Source: Methylococcales bacterium (GTDB lineage: Bacteria; Pseudomonadota; Gammaproteobacteria; Methylococcales; Methylomonadaceae). Taken from it: a stretch of 64,000 bases of DNA. The stretch is taken from assembly GCA_030654015.1 (NCBI GenBank), contig JAURYI010000110.1, forward strand, positions 17,333 through 81,332, in the 5' to 3' direction. Position 1 is the stretch's first letter, and every line of letters begins with the position of its first letter. Below are positions 1 through 9,992 of this stretch, piece by piece. Made by a program: the position numbers and the translations under genes. Below the pieces are notes generated by a model. The model was not told the origin of the DNA, searched no databases, and worked only from the letters and a program-made list of their open reading frames with translations.

Positions 1-170
1 ATAAAAGGCATTGTTAATTATGTAGAGTTTTTGGTTTTTATCTTATTGAAATATAAGGCTAAAAAATAGAAAACCTATCGTAAATTAACAATGCCAAATA
101 AAATATCACCACGCTTTGATAAATCAGAGCATTCTACCGAATTACGCAGAAGCAGAGACAACAAACCCCC

Positions 171-1487
171 ATGATGTTACAAAATGAATTCGTTAATTGG
201 TTCAGGGCTTCATCGCCTTACATTCACGCGCACCGCAACAAGACATTTGTTATTTCATTTGGTGGTGAAGCGGTGCTGGATGCAGGTTTTGAATACCTGA
301 TGCAGGATTTTGCCTTGCTCAGCAGCTTAGGTATCCGTTTGGTATTAGTGCATGGCATTCGCCCGCAAATTGACCAGCGGCTGGTTAAACTTAACGCCCC
401 TGCATTGTTTCATCAACATTTGCGCATTACCGACGATTTGGCATTGCAATGCGTCAAAGAAGCGGCAGGCTTGGTGCGGGTAGAAATTGAAGCATTATTA
501 TCAATGGGTCTGGCGAATTCACCCATGGCGGGCAGCAGTCTTAAAGTGGCTTCGGGCAATTTTGTGACCGCCAAACCCATAGGGGTCATTGACGGCATTG
601 ATTATTGCCACACGGGTGAAGTGCGCCGCATTGATAGCGTGGCGATTCATACCCAGCTGGATCAAAATAACGTGGTGTTAATATCGCCTATCGGTTATTC
701 ACCCAGCGGCGAGGTATTTAATCTGTCTGCTGAACAAGTTGCCACTGCGGTGGCGATTGCGTTAAAAGCGGAAAAATTAGTGTTATTAACCGAACAGCCC
801 TGTTGCAATCCCGTCAATAATCAACCTGTGCAACAAATGACCACCGATGAAGCAGAGACGTTTTTACAGCACTATCCCGATATTGATAACAGCATCCGTT
901 TATCATTGAAAGCAGCGATACAAAGTTGCCAAGCGGGTATTGAGCGCGTCCATTTGCTGAATCGGGCAACCAATGGCGTATTATTACTGGAATTATTCAG
1001 CCGTGATGGCGTGGGTACGCTCATCAGCTCAACCGCTTACGAAGAATTGCGTCCTGCGACCTTAAACGACATAGGCGGCATCTTGGAGCTGATTAAACCG
1101 CTGGAGCAACAAGGTATCTTGGCGAAACGGTCGCGGGAAAAAATTGAAATGGAACATGACGATTATATTGTGCTGGAACGGGATGGGTTGATTATTGCCT
1201 GTATTGCCTTGCACGCCAATGTAGAATGCGGGTTTGGTGCGTTAGCCTGTCTTGCTGTTCATGCCGATTATCGGGGCGCGGCGCGGGGTAATCGGTTGCT
1301 GGATGCGGCGTATCAAAAAGCCAGACAACTGCATCTGAAAACCTTATTTGTGTTATCCACACAAACTATGCACTGGTTTATTGAGCGAGGATTTTTATTA
1401 TCGGAGATTAACAGTCTTCCTGAACCCCTCAAGGTACTATACAATCCGCAAAGAAACTCTAAAATTCTATGCAAACATCTTGAGTAG
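171..1487 (+). CDS. argA: Amino-acid N-acetyltransferase (N-acetylglutamate synthase)
   Basis: Catalyses the first step of arginine synthesis, glutamate plus acetyl-CoA to N-acetylglutamate, in the cytoplasm. The 438-residue length is that of the classical two-domain ArgA. Residues 1-285 are an amino-acid-kinase fold (VISFGGEAV near 27-35; the HGIRPQID loop follows) and residues 290-438 a GNAT acetyltransferase domain with an R-G-x-x-R-G type acetyl-CoA loop (YRGAARGNRLLD). The kinase domain normally carries the arginine feedback site. ATG codons lie at 171 and 174; the first is used here and no clear ribosome site decides between them. cpdA starts nine bases downstream, so co-transcription is likely. 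argD and argF lie elsewhere in the window on the other strand. Confidence 0.95.
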   Translation: MMLQNEFVNWFRASSPYIHAHRNKTFVISFGGEAVLDAGFEYLMQDFALLSSLGIRLVLVHGIRPQIDQRLVKLNAPALFHQHLRITDDLALQCVKEAAGLVRVEIEALLSMGLANSPMAGSSLKVASGNFVTAKPIGVIDGIDYCHTGEVRRIDSVAIHTQLDQNNVVLISPIGYSPSGEVFNLSAEQVATAVAIALKAEKLVLLTEQPCCNPVNNQPVQQMTTDEAETFLQHYPDIDNSIRLSLKAAIQSCQAGIERVHLLNRATNGVLLLELFSRDGVGTLISSTAYEELRPATLNDIGGILELIKPLEQQGILAKRSREKIEMEHDDYIVLERDGLIIACIALHANVECGFGALACLAVHADYRGAARGNRLLDAAYQKARQLHLKTLFVLSTQTMHWFIERGFLLSEINSLPEPLKVLYNPQRNSKILCKHLE

Positions 1488-1496
1488 TGCATTGCT

Positions 1497-2300
1497 ATGA
1501 TACAAAATTCAGACTTTTTGTCGATATTGCAAGTAACCGATATGCACATTCTGCGTCATGCAGGTGAAACCTTGGTGGGCATTGATACCGAGCATTATTT
1601 TCATGCCGTGCTTGAACTGGCATTTTCCACCCATGCTTATTTTGATTTGGTGCTGGTCACGGGTGATTTGGCACAAAGTCCTTGTCCTGCAAGCTATCAG
1701 CGCATTTTAAACCGTCTTGAGGCTTATCACACCCCGTGTGTTTGCTTACCCGGAAACCATGATGATTTTGCACTCATGCAGCGGCTGTTAAATACTGGCA
1801 ATGTCAGTTGTCGTAAACAAACGCTATTGGGAAACTGGCAGATTATTTGTTTGAACAGTCAGATAGTCGGATCGGCAGGCGGGCGGTTGGCGAAGGATGA
1901 ATTAGATTTATTGAAGCACTGTTTAGAAAGTTATCCGACCTATCACACGCTGATTGCGGTGCATCATCATTGCCTGCCTACAGACAGCGCGTGGATGGAT
2001 ACCATGACCATCGAAAATCATGATGAATTTCTCGCCATTATCGAACAGCACCCGCAAGTAAAAGTGATTACCACAGGGCATATTCATCAGATTATGGACA
2101 GCTACTTCGGCGCAGTGCGCGTATTGGGTACGCCCTCAACCTGCTTTCAGTTTACCCCTAACAGCCAGAAATTCGGTATCGACAATACTGCTCCTGGTTA
2201 TCGCGTGATGCAGCTGTATGCAGATGGTCGGGTTGAATCTGATATTACTCGCTTGCCTGAGCCATTAGCGGGCTTACAAACCAATACTAGGGGTTATTAG
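1497..2300 (+). CDS. cpdA: 3',5'-cyclic-AMP phosphodiesterase (CpdA family)
   Basis: Metallophosphoesterase predicted to hydrolyse cAMP to AMP, lowering cAMP for Crp-type regulators. All metal-binding blocks of the class III phosphodiesterase fold are present in order: TDMH (residues 14-17), GDLAQ, GNHDD, the VHHHC segment and GHIH near the C-terminus. The length of 267 residues fits the family. The next segment, TPSTCFQFTPNS, is also typical of CpdA. It follows argA by nine bases and is probably in the same transcript. Substrate specificity is inferred from the family; related phosphodiesterases exist. Confidence 0.9.
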   Translation: MIQNSDFLSILQVTDMHILRHAGETLVGIDTEHYFHAVLELAFSTHAYFDLVLVTGDLAQSPCPASYQRILNRLEAYHTPCVCLPGNHDDFALMQRLLNTGNVSCRKQTLLGNWQIICLNSQIVGSAGGRLAKDELDLLKHCLESYPTYHTLIAVHHHCLPTDSAWMDTMTIENHDEFLAIIEQHPQVKVITTGHIHQIMDSYFGAVRVLGTPSTCFQFTPNSQKFGIDNTAPGYRVMQLYADGRVESDITRLPEPLAGLQTNTRGY

Positions 2301-2345
2301 AGGATATAAGGCTGCCCGTTTTTGATGACTGGCAGTCTTAATACT

Positions 2346-2849
2346 TTATTTTTGCGTGGTGGACGCTTCCCTCGTCACGGGCATTAAAATACTGCTCAGT
2401 TCAGTCATAGCGCGTTGATAAACCTTACGCTTGAAATACACCACATTATTGAGCGGCTCCCAATAATCCACCCACCGCCAGCTGTCAAATTCGGGTTTGC
2501 TGCAATGGTCAAAACGTACCGCCGAATCACTGCCTAGCAAGCGCAACATAAACCAAATCTGCTTTTGCCCGATGCACAACGGGTGAGAATTTTTACGAAT
2601 ATAACGTTCGGGCAATTGATACCTTAGCCAATAACGAGTGCGCCCGAGAATTTGTACATGGTGCTGTTGCAAGCCTGTTTCTTCCCATAATTCTCGGTAC
2701 ATCGCAGTTTCAGGGTCTTCATCGTCATTGATGCCGCCTTGCGGAAATTGCCAGGCATCCATTCCCATCCGTTTTGCCCAAAACACGCGACCCTCATTAT
2801 TGCAAAGGATGATGCCCACATTTGGCCGGTATCCTTTAGAGTCTATCAT
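2346..2849 (-). CDS. rppH: RNA pyrophosphohydrolase (Nudix)
   Basis: Removes pyrophosphate from 5'-triphosphate RNA ends, which triggers RNase E decay. The Nudix box is intact ([12 protein letters not shown], then RELWEETGL), and the N-terminus [13 protein letters not shown] matches RppH/NudH closely. The start is placed at the ATG at 2849, the family start, with an AGG eight bases upstream; an in-frame ATG five codons earlier is possible but unlikely. The protein is 167 residues, the usual size. It is convergent with cpdA and divergent from the HAD phosphatase gene. Confidence 0.94.
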   Translation of the reverse strand: MIDSKGYRPNVGIILCNNEGRVFWAKRMGMDAWQFPQGGINDDEDPETAMYRELWEETGLQQHHVQILGRTRYWLRYQLPERYIRKNSHPLCIGQKQIWFMLRLLGSDSAVRFDHCSKPEFDSWRWVDYWEPLNNVVYFKRKVYQRAMTELSSILMPVTREASTTQK

Positions 2850-3005
2850 GTTAAAACCTGTCATTTACCTTCCCTATCGCCTAATCTTGCTTATAATGCA
2901 GTTGCGATGACAGGGTGGGTAGTTTGTAATTGCCGCCATTGTTCCACAAAAAAACACCAGATACCATAGGGCTAACGCTTTTAATTACATCACACAGGAT
3001 TCACC

Positions 3006-3692
3006 ATGAGTTTAGCGATTTTTGATTTAGATAATACCCTGATAGCCGATGACAGCGACTATTTGTGGGGGCAATTTCTGGTCGATCAAGGCATAGTTGA
3101 CAAGGAGCAATACGAATCCGCCAATGCCAAATTTTACGAGGATTATCGCCAAGGCAAGCTCGATATTGTGGAATTTCTAAACTTTTCCCTGCAACCGTTA
3201 GCCGATAATGCACCTGAGCAACTGTATCAATGGCGGGCGCAATTTGTTGAACAGATTATTACGCCGATATTATTAAAACCCGCGCAGCAACTGATTGATA
3301 AACACAAAGCAAGAGGCGATACCTTACTGGTGATTACCGCCACCAACCGCTTTGTCACCGAGCCGATTGTCAAACTGTACGGCATAGATAATTTACTTGC
3401 CACCACGCCCGAATTTATTGACGGTCGCTATACAGGCGGATTTACGGGTGTGCCGTGTTTTCGTGAAGGGAAAGTGACACTATTGGAAGCATGGCTGGAA
3501 AATTCGCCGCACACGCTGGAAGGCAGCTGGTTTTACAGCGATTCGCACAATGATTTACCGCTGTTGAGTTTAGTGGATAATCCTGTGGCGGTTGATCCCG
3601 ATGAAAAACTGGCAGAGGCGGCTCAAAAAGCCGACTGGTCAATAATCAGTTTGCGTAATAATTACTGCCCGACAGAGCATTTTCATAAGTGA
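3006..3692 (+). CDS. HAD-IB family phosphatase (SerB/CicA-like)
   Basis: Haloacid-dehalogenase superfamily phosphatase of the subfamily IB type. Motif I is FDLDNTLI (residues 5-12, nucleophile D7), motif II lies in LLVITATNR, motif III lysine in REGKVTLLE, and motif IV in YSDSHNDLPLL. The 228-residue protein has an alpha-helical cap between motifs I and II, as in phosphoserine phosphatase, but SerB-specific residues cannot be confirmed, so the substrate is left open. The ATG at 3006 has AGGA six bases upstream. A perfect TATAAT at 2892-2897 lies upstream but has no convincing -35 box. Confidence 0.85.
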   Translation: MSLAIFDLDNTLIADDSDYLWGQFLVDQGIVDKEQYESANAKFYEDYRQGKLDIVEFLNFSLQPLADNAPEQLYQWRAQFVEQIITPILLKPAQQLIDKHKARGDTLLVITATNRFVTEPIVKLYGIDNLLATTPEFIDGRYTGGFTGVPCFREGKVTLLEAWLENSPHTLEGSWFYSDSHNDLPLLSLVDNPVAVDPDEKLAEAAQKADWSIISLRNNYCPTEHFHK

Positions 3693-3771
3693 TGTAGAGA
3701 AAGGAGTAGCCGAATCAGCTTTTGTACTTGGATGGAGATTGGGGTAACGCAAGGAATCTCAATCTATACAG

Positions 3772-4107
3772 CTAAAAGAACGTCAATTCAGATGAAGAAA
3801 GAATGCTTCCTTTCAAAAAATCGGGATGATTGCGAAAGAAATAGTCTTGCTCGCGCTTTAAGTGGTTATCAATATTACTGATAACAACAAAAGATTTACG
3901 ATCAAACTTTGAGCCATCGAACATGATTTTTACAAAACGGTTGTCGCTATTACCGTTTGTATACAATAAATCAAATACAACACCACCACAAAACTGAATT
4001 TTTTCCAGCTCAGAGCTTATGTTGCTTAATTGTTGGAGCGGGTTGTAATCAGCAAAAGCAGTAATTACAACTGTCTTACCATCCCCACTTACTATTAATC
4101 GTTTCAT
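3772..4107 (-). CDS. rnlB: RnlB-like antitoxin of a type II toxin-antitoxin system
   Basis: Predicted antitoxin that neutralises RnlA, encoded ten bases downstream of the toxin gene. The 111-residue protein shares a recognisable pattern with E. coli RnlB as recalled: a NPLQQLSNISSEL segment, then FDLLYTNG followed by NRFVKIMFDG, and a C-terminal FRNHPDFLKGSILSS that parallels the RNHPEYLEASVLS segment of RnlB. It is slightly shorter than the E. coli protein (about 123 residues). In the E. coli system RnlB is labile and is lost on phage T4 infection, freeing the toxin. Base composition is AT-rich compared with neighbours on both sides. Confidence 0.85.
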   Translation of the reverse strand: MKRLIVSGDGKTVVITAFADYNPLQQLSNISSELEKIQFCGGVVFDLLYTNGNSDNRFVKIMFDGSKFDRKSFVVISNIDNHLKREQDYFFRNHPDFLKGSILSSSELTFF

Positions 4108-4117
4108 TTGTTGGTTT

Positions 4118-5221
4118 TTATTTTATTGCTCTGTAAATATCATCGAGTAAAACGTAGACATCTTTACTTAAAGATAGTGCCTTTTCCAAAGTATCAATTT
4201 TCCTACTTGCATCAGCAAAATCGCTCATGTGAAATAGAGTATGACGATGTTTTCGAAAAAAAGCATAAGCATTCTCCAAAGATTGTACAACGCTATCTTT
4301 TTTCACATTACTAATATAACTACTTTTGAGCGTTGCGGTTCCTTTGTTTTTGTTTACATCGAAAAATGCCCCAAAACCATATTCTTCTTGCTCTGGATAC
4401 ATTCCAAAATCAGAGAGAACGGTTCTTAAAACACCCTCCAATGCACGCAAATCAGGAAATAGCAACATAGAATATTCAGGAAGTCGTGGTGATGCTAGTT
4501 TTACACAACAACCAGAAATTAAAAGGTCTTGTATGATTTTCGGTAAATGGTCGAACGACTCGATTAGTTGAATTTTAAGGTAATCTTTAGCAACTTCTGT
4601 TCGTACAATAGTAGCGGTATTTTCTTCCGTTTTACTTATTACAGCTTGTAATCCAGTTAAATCAAGAAGTTCTGCTATTAAGTAAATAAGCCGCCGATAA
4701 CAAAATAAAGGTCTGCCTTGTATAGTCAGCTTATTTGTAGTTTTAAAATGTGTAATAGTGATGGTGTCATGATGAGCAATACTTCGAATTTTAATTAATT
4801 TTCGAATTGTCTCATCTTGTTCAATAGTTAAATCAAATTCGACATTTTCGTTATCATCCTTACAAGAAGCTATCTCATCAAAGATTGGGTCAATATCTTG
4901 CTGAGATATACCCGCAAGCGAAAAATTAACCAAACAAAATTCATCAGGATTAATCGTCCCATAAAGATAATTAGCTAGATGCTCTCCAAGCTCTTGATTT
5001 TTACCAATCTTATATTGAACGGTTGTCGTTCCATCGTTAATCATGTGAAGATCAACAGTGGCATCTTCAATCCCAACACGTCCAACAACTACTCTTTTCT
5101 TTTTGTTATTATCATAAAAACCACTTGATCGCAGAGCAAGGGAGTGCTGTTGCACAAACTCAATCACATAATCGTCAATTTTTTCGCGATGCAGATTTAA
5201 CCCTTTGTAATCAGTAGCCAT
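4118..5221 (-). CDS. rnlA: RnlA-like HEPN endoribonuclease toxin
   Basis: Predicted mRNA-cleaving toxin of an RnlA/RnlB toxin-antitoxin pair, which in E. coli aborts phage T4 infection when the phage antitoxin Dmd is missing. The 367 residues align along their length with E. coli RnlA (about 357) as recalled: ATVDLHMINDGTTTVQY, GEHLANYLYGTINPDEF, KLTIQGRPLFCYR, SGCCVKLASPRLPEY and LEGVL are all recognisable. The HEPN catalytic set appears intact: E262 in ALEGVL, R326 and H331 in RHTLFH, matching E258, R318 and H323 of E. coli. ATG start at 5221. Toxin-first order and AT-rich composition fit a horizontally acquired defence module. Confidence 0.9.
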   Translation of the reverse strand: MATDYKGLNLHREKIDDYVIEFVQQHSLALRSSGFYDNNKKKRVVVGRVGIEDATVDLHMINDGTTTVQYKIGKNQELGEHLANYLYGTINPDEFCLVNFSLAGISQQDIDPIFDEIASCKDDNENVEFDLTIEQDETIRKLIKIRSIAHHDTITITHFKTTNKLTIQGRPLFCYRRLIYLIAELLDLTGLQAVISKTEENTATIVRTEVAKDYLKIQLIESFDHLPKIIQDLLISGCCVKLASPRLPEYSMLLFPDLRALEGVLRTVLSDFGMYPEQEEYGFGAFFDVNKNKGTATLKSSYISNVKKDSVVQSLENAYAFFRKHRHTLFHMSDFADASRKIDTLEKALSLSKDVYVLLDDIYRAIK

Positions 5222-5275
5222 GATTCGATTTAGTGATAAATAAAAACAAAATAGTGAACGTAATAAAGTATTGCA

Positions 5276-5302
5276 GGATGAGCCAAATTACAAAGCTCAT
5301 CC
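5276..5302. other. Stem-loop between ilvD and rnlA
   Basis: GGATGAGC at 5276-5283 pairs perfectly with GCTCATCC at 5295-5302 across an 11-base loop. It lies just after the ilvD stop in the direction of ilvD transcription, but is not followed by a clear T-run, so terminator activity is uncertain. Confidence 0.4.
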
Positions 5303-5315
5303 CACAAAATCCCTA

Positions 5316-7013
5316 TCAATCCAGATTATCAGTCACCGCACCCAACGACGCAGAATTAACCAACTTGGCATATTTCGCCAATACGCCGCGTGTGTAACGT
5401 GGTGCGGGTTGTTGCCATGATGTTAAACGTTGGGCGATTTCAGCGTCATCAACGTGTAATTTCAATTCATTGTTTTCCGCATCAATGGTGATGGTGTCGC
5501 CTGTTTGGACAATTGCCAATGCACCGCCGACGAAGGCTTCTGGGGTGATGTGTCCGACCACAAAACCATGCGTACCGCCTGAAAAACGACCGTCGGTAAT
5601 TAACGCGACTTCTTTACCCAAACCTTTACCCATAATCGCTGAGGTAGGTGAGAGCATTTCGCGCATACCCGGTCCGCCTTTCGGCCCTTCGTAACGAATG
5701 ACAATCACATCACCTTTCACGATGTCGCCGTTAAGAATACTTTTTAGAGCGAGTTCTTCGGCATCAAATACTTTCGCTGTGCCCGTAAAGGTTAAGCCTT
5801 CTTTACCCGTGATTTTCGCAACCGCGCCACCGACGGCCAAGTTGCCGTACAGTACGACTAAGTGACTGTCTTTTTTAATCGGATGTTCCATATCATGAAT
5901 GATGTCTTGTTCCGCAGGATACGGTGCAACATCGGCTAGATTTTCAGCTAAGGTTTTACCTGTCACGGTTAAACAATCACCGTGTAGTAAGCCTTTGTCC
6001 AACAGCATTTTCATTAACGGTTGAATACCACCGATTTCCACCAGTTCCGCCATGGAATACTGACCGCTGGGTTTTAAATCCGCCAGCATCGGGACATTTT
6101 TGCCGATACGGGTAAAATCATCCAGTTGAATATCGACTTTTGCGGCGTTTGCCATTCCTAAAATGTGCAGTACCGCGTTGGTTGAGCCGCCTAAGGCAAT
6201 CACGACGGTAATCGCGTTTTCAAAGGCTGCTTTGGTCATGATGTCGCTGGGTTTAATGTCTTTTTTCAGCAGTTCTAACACTGCCGCACCTGCGCGTTCA
6301 CAATCTTTTTGTTTGTCTTCGGAAATAGCCGCTTGCGCCGAGCTGTTCGGTAAGCTCATGCCGAGGGCTTCAATCGCGGATGCCATTGTGTTGGCTGTGT
6401 ACATACCGCCACATGAACCTGCACCCGGAATGGCTTTGGCTTCGATTGCAGCCAATTCAGCATCATCAATTTTGTTGTTAGCGCGCGCACCGACTGCTTC
6501 AAAGACTGACACGACATCGAGTTTTTTATTGTTATGGCAACCTGACAAAATCGTACCGCCGTACACAAAGACCGCAGGACGGTTTAAGCGTGAAATGGCA
6601 ATCATACAACCGGGCATATTTTTATCACAGCCACCGATAGCGACCACGCCATCAAAGCCTTGGCAACCGACCACAGTTTCAATGGAATCGGCAATGACTT
6701 CACGCGACACCAGCGAGTATTTCATGCCTTCCGTACCCATGGAGATACCGTCTGAAATGGTGATGGTGTTGAAAATAACCGCTTTACCGTTGGCTTGATT
6801 CACGCCGAGAGCCGCTTGGTCTGCCAGTTTGTTGATGTGCATATTGCACGGTGTCACCATGCTCCATGTGGAAGCGATACCGATTTGCGGTTTTTTAAAA
6901 TCGTCGTTGCTGAAACCGACTGCGTGTAACATGGCGCGGCTGGGTGCGCGTTCCATGCCGTCTACAACTAGGGAGGAAAAGGTGCGGGTGTTGTTATCGT
7001 CTGAATGAGCCAT
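5316..7013 (-). CDS. ilvD: Dihydroxy-acid dehydratase
   Basis: Fe-S enzyme dehydrating 2,3-dihydroxy acids to 2-keto acids in valine, leucine and isoleucine synthesis. Conserved cysteine segments of the IlvD/Edd family are present: [16 protein letters not shown] and [14 protein letters not shown]; the C-terminal [12 protein letters not shown] and [10 protein letters not shown] blocks are also intact. The start is placed at the ATG at 7013 (565 residues); the longer open frame back to 7106 only translates an intergenic repeat. Gene order upstream on the same strand is argD, argF, an SH3-domain gene and then ilvD, but an inverted-repeat element separates ilvD from the SH3 gene. Confidence 0.96.
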   Translation of the reverse strand: MAHSDDNNTRTFSSLVVDGMERAPSRAMLHAVGFSNDDFKKPQIGIASTWSMVTPCNMHINKLADQAALGVNQANGKAVIFNTITISDGISMGTEGMKYSLVSREVIADSIETVVGCQGFDGVVAIGGCDKNMPGCMIAISRLNRPAVFVYGGTILSGCHNNKKLDVVSVFEAVGARANNKIDDAELAAIEAKAIPGAGSCGGMYTANTMASAIEALGMSLPNSSAQAAISEDKQKDCERAGAAVLELLKKDIKPSDIMTKAAFENAITVVIALGGSTNAVLHILGMANAAKVDIQLDDFTRIGKNVPMLADLKPSGQYSMAELVEIGGIQPLMKMLLDKGLLHGDCLTVTGKTLAENLADVAPYPAEQDIIHDMEHPIKKDSHLVVLYGNLAVGGAVAKITGKEGLTFTGTAKVFDAEELALKSILNGDIVKGDVIVIRYEGPKGGPGMREMLSPTSAIMGKGLGKEVALITDGRFSGGTHGFVVGHITPEAFVGGALAIVQTGDTITIDAENNELKLHVDDAEIAQRLTSWQQPAPRYTRGVLAKYAKLVNSASLGAVTDNLD

Positions 7014-7038
7014 CTGAATAATTCTCGTGGGTTGATGA

Positions 7039-7111
7039 GTAGGGTGGGCAGGTTTTTGCCCACCATAATGAGCGATAAAAGGGGCAGGCAGAACAGCGTT
7101 GCCCACCCTAC
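7039..7111. repeat. REP-like inverted repeat with internal hairpin
   Basis: GTAGGGTGGGCA at 7039-7050 is repeated inverted as TGCCCACCCTAC at 7100-7111. Inside it, GGTGGGCA (7043-7050) pairs with TGCCCACC (7057-7064) over a six-base loop. It fills the gap between the SH3-domain gene and ilvD and looks like a dispersed intergenic palindrome rather than part of a gene. Confidence 0.7.
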
Positions 7112-7115
7112 ATAA

Positions 7116-7784
7116 TTAATAAGTATCCCAGCCGCTTTTACGTCGCCAGCTGATTTTGGGCAGAATAAAACCTAAGAAAATACCGATAATCACCAGCGCA
7201 CCGCCGTATAACAGCCAGTCTTGTTTGGTGGTGTCTTTCAGTGCCTGATTTTCCAGTTTGAGTTGTTCCAAATCACGTTCGCCATTAACAACGCGCTCTT
7301 GCAGTAAATCATGTTCTTCTTTTAACTGCACGGCGTTGGCGGCGGTGGATTTTAACTCGCTCAGTTCACGGCTTAGGTGGTCGCGTTCATTGGCTAAGGA
7401 TTTTTCCAGTGTTGAACCGGGAGTAATCGCTTCGGTTGCCTTCGCTAACTGTTCTTTCAGGGTGCTGATTTCAGTTTGCAATAACACCAGATTTTTATTC
7501 GCAGTGTCTTTCGCATCCTGTTCGGGCGGTTCTTTTTTGGTGTATTTGGCTTTGATGTAGCCTTCGGTGCCGTCAATCAGATGCACTTTGATGAAACCAT
7601 TTCTGAACGGTTCGCCCACCACGGTGACGGACGTGCCAGTCGGTAATACTTTGAGTACAGGGGCGTAGCTGTTTGCCGCGCTTCTGAGGGCTAAATTGGT
7701 ATCATCAGCGATATAAAGGATGTCCGCTTGTACTGAACCAAACGTGATAAGTGAGATAAAAAACGCAAGATATAATTTTTTCAC
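7116..7784 (-). CDS. SH3-domain coiled-coil membrane protein (YgiM/TIGR04211-like)
   Basis: Exported, membrane-anchored protein of unknown function. Residues 1-20 form a signal peptide ending near VQA, residues 21-85 a bacterial SH3 domain (LALRSAANSYAPVLKVLPTG, then EGYIKAKY), residues 90-190 a long coiled coil rich in Glu, Leu and Lys, and residues about 193-213 a transmembrane helix followed by a short basic cytoplasmic tail. This matches the YgiM-like family, about 200-230 residues. The start codon is GTG at 7784 with a GAGAG sequence upstream. A role in the envelope, possibly in peptidoglycan binding through SH3, is inference. Confidence 0.8.
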   Translation of the reverse strand: MKKLYLAFFISLITFGSVQADILYIADDTNLALRSAANSYAPVLKVLPTGTSVTVVGEPFRNGFIKVHLIDGTEGYIKAKYTKKEPPEQDAKDTANKNLVLLQTEISTLKEQLAKATEAITPGSTLEKSLANERDHLSRELSELKSTAANAVQLKEEHDLLQERVVNGERDLEQLKLENQALKDTTKQDWLLYGGALVIIGIFLGFILPKISWRRKSGWDTY

Positions 7785-7827
7785 GGGACTCTCTGTAATT
7801 AATAATCGGTTGATAACAATAGTCGCG

Positions 7828-8730
7828 TTATTGTTTACACAGCAAAAATTCTAACAAGGCTTTTTGTGCGTGTAAGCGGTTTTCAGCTTCTGGGAAAATG
7901 ACGCTTTGTACCCCGTCAATGACTTCCGCGCTGACTTCTTCGCCACGATGGGCGGGCAAACAGTGCATAAACAAGGCATCAGGGTGTGCTGCTTGCATTA
8001 CCTTAGCATCAACCTGATAGTCTTTAAAGGCTATTTCGCGTTGTTTTTGTTCTTCTTCCTGCCCCATGCTTGCCCAGACATCGGTGACGATTAAATCGGC
8101 ATTATGCGCGGCGGCGATAGGGGTGTCGAAAAATTTAATCCGTTCACCTGCGGCGGCAACAATGGCGGCATCAGGCATATAAGCTGCGGGACTGGCAATG
8201 TGCAGGGTAAAGTCCAAGACGGTAGCGGCATGAATATACGAGTGGCACATATTATTGCCGTCACCAATCCACACCACGGTTTTACCTTGAATATCGCCGC
8301 GCAATTCAAAATAAGTTTGCATATCGGCGAGTAACTGACAGGGATGCTGTTCATCGGTTAAGCCGTTAATCACAGGCACGCTGGAGTATTTGGCAAACGT
8401 GGTCACGGTTTCATGGCTGTTGGTTCTGAGCATAATGCCGTCAACCATGCTGGAGATGACTTTGGCACTGTCGGATAACGGTTCGCCGCGTCCTAATTGC
8501 GTGTCGCGCGGCGATAAAAATAACGCATTACCGCCAAAATGACTCATGCCCGCTTCAAAGGAAATGCGGGTGCGCGTGGATGATTTTTCAAAAATCATCG
8601 CCAGCACTTGACCTTTCAGCGGTTGGTAATTCGGATCGCGGTGGTTTTTAAGTGCGATGGCGCGATGGATTAAGCCACGAAATTCGTCGCTGGTTAAATC
8701 AAGTAGGCTGATGAAATGTCTGGGATTCAT
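7828..8730 (-). CDS. argF: Ornithine carbamoyltransferase
   Basis: Transfers carbamoyl phosphate to ornithine to make citrulline. The carbamoyl-phosphate motif is present as [13 protein letters not shown], the HPCQLLADM block follows near the middle, and the ornithine-binding [13 protein letters not shown] block near the C-terminus. The length of 300 residues is typical of the short anabolic enzyme. The ATG at 8730 has GAGAA close upstream. It lies seven bases after argD on the same strand, so the two are almost certainly one operon for consecutive parts of arginine synthesis. Confidence 0.96.
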   Translation of the reverse strand: MNPRHFISLLDLTSDEFRGLIHRAIALKNHRDPNYQPLKGQVLAMIFEKSSTRTRISFEAGMSHFGGNALFLSPRDTQLGRGEPLSDSAKVISSMVDGIMLRTNSHETVTTFAKYSSVPVINGLTDEQHPCQLLADMQTYFELRGDIQGKTVVWIGDGNNMCHSYIHAATVLDFTLHIASPAAYMPDAAIVAAAGERIKFFDTPIAAAHNADLIVTDVWASMGQEEEQKQREIAFKDYQVDAKVMQAAHPDALFMHCLPAHRGEEVSAEVIDGVQSVIFPEAENRLHAQKALLEFLLCKQ

Positions 8731-8737
8731 GGTGTTC

Positions 8738-9922
8738 TCAGTTTACGGCTGATCGGGTGTACTCTTGAATAAGAGCCGCCAAGGTGTCTATAAGTTGCTG
8801 AATTTGCTCGGCATCTATGACTAGCGGCGGCAATAAGCGGATGGTTTTTTCATTGGTGACATTGATTAATAGCCGCTTGTCCAGCGCGAGCGGAACTAAT
8901 TCTGCACAGGGTTTATCCAGTTCAATACCAATCATCAATCCTTTATGACGAATATCAACAACGTGGGTATTTTTCTGTAATATTCTGCTTAAGGCTTTAG
9001 CAATTTGCTGACCTTTTAACGTAGCTTGTTCAATCAGATTTTCTGCATCCAGCGTTGCCAATACGGCTAATGCGGCACTGCACGCTAACGGATTGCCGCC
9101 AAAGGTAGAACCGTGATTACCTGCGGTCAAAATAGTTGCAGCCTTGCCACGCGCTAAACACGCACCTATCGGTACGCCATTACCTAGTGCTTTTGCCAGT
9201 GTGCAGACATCGGGAAGAATGCCGTTATGCTGGAAACACAAAAATTTTCCTGTACGTCCGATGCCTGTTTGAATTTCATCCAACATCATCAATAACGCAT
9301 GATCATCACACAGCACACGGATTTGATTGAGATAATCATCGGCAGGAATGTTTACGCCGCCTTCGCCCTGTATCGGTTCAACCAATATCGCGACAATGTT
9401 GTTATTATCGCTAATCGCTTGTTCAATAGCGGCAATGTCGTTGTACGGTACGCGCACAAAACCTGTGACTAACGGCGCAAATCCCTGTTGTACCTTCGCA
9501 TTACCCGTTGCGCTCAGCGTTGCCATTGTCCGCCCATGAAAACTTTTTTCCATGACGATAATCGCAGGGGAATCTATACCGCGCTCATGTCCGTATTTAC
9601 GCGCCAATTTAATCGCCGCTTCATTGGCTTCCGCACCCGAATTACTGAAAAATACGTTATCCATGCCGCTTTTTTCAATCAGCTTGTCGGCTAATTGTTC
9701 CTGCACGGCTATGCCATATAGATTAGAAGTGTGCAGTAGTTTTTCGCTTTGCGCACAAATCGCTTTATGCACCGCAGGATGCGCGTGTCCCAGATTACAG
9801 ACTGCAATGCCCGATAACGCATCCAGATAACGGTTATTGTTGTCGTCCCACAGCCACGCGCCCTGACCGCGTGCAAAAGTCACGGGTAAACGTTGATAGG
9901 TTGGCATAATATGGCTAGTCAT
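8738..9922 (-). CDS. argD: Acetylornithine aminotransferase
   Basis: PLP-dependent class III aminotransferase converting N-acetylglutamate semialdehyde to N-acetylornithine. The N-terminus [20 protein letters not shown], the [20 protein letters not shown] segment, the [12 protein letters not shown] block and the PLP-lysine region [14 protein letters not shown] are all present. The start is placed at ATG 9922 (394 residues); a second ATG at 9907 is possible and neither has a strong ribosome site. The open frame continues upstream to 10195, but that extension has no family resemblance and overlaps the FUN14 gene. argF follows after seven bases. Confidence 0.94.
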   Translation of the reverse strand: MTSHIMPTYQRLPVTFARGQGAWLWDDNNNRYLDALSGIAVCNLGHAHPAVHKAICAQSEKLLHTSNLYGIAVQEQLADKLIEKSGMDNVFFSNSGAEANEAAIKLARKYGHERGIDSPAIIVMEKSFHGRTMATLSATGNAKVQQGFAPLVTGFVRVPYNDIAAIEQAISDNNNIVAILVEPIQGEGGVNIPADDYLNQIRVLCDDHALLMMLDEIQTGIGRTGKFLCFQHNGILPDVCTLAKALGNGVPIGACLARGKAATILTAGNHGSTFGGNPLACSAALAVLATLDAENLIEQATLKGQQIAKALSRILQKNTHVVDIRHKGLMIGIELDKPCAELVPLALDKRLLINVTNEKTIRLLPPLVIDAEQIQQLIDTLAALIQEYTRSAVN

Positions 9923-9992
9923 AACGGAGGTAGTTACCCAATAAAAAAATGTTTGATTATAGATTTCTTGCAGCAGACAGGCAAGTATTGCA

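Noticed and set aside
6163..6798. 211-residue open frame antisense to ilvD
   Set aside because: It lies fully inside a confident ilvD gene and has low-complexity, Ser/Ala/Pro-rich content typical of shadow frames.
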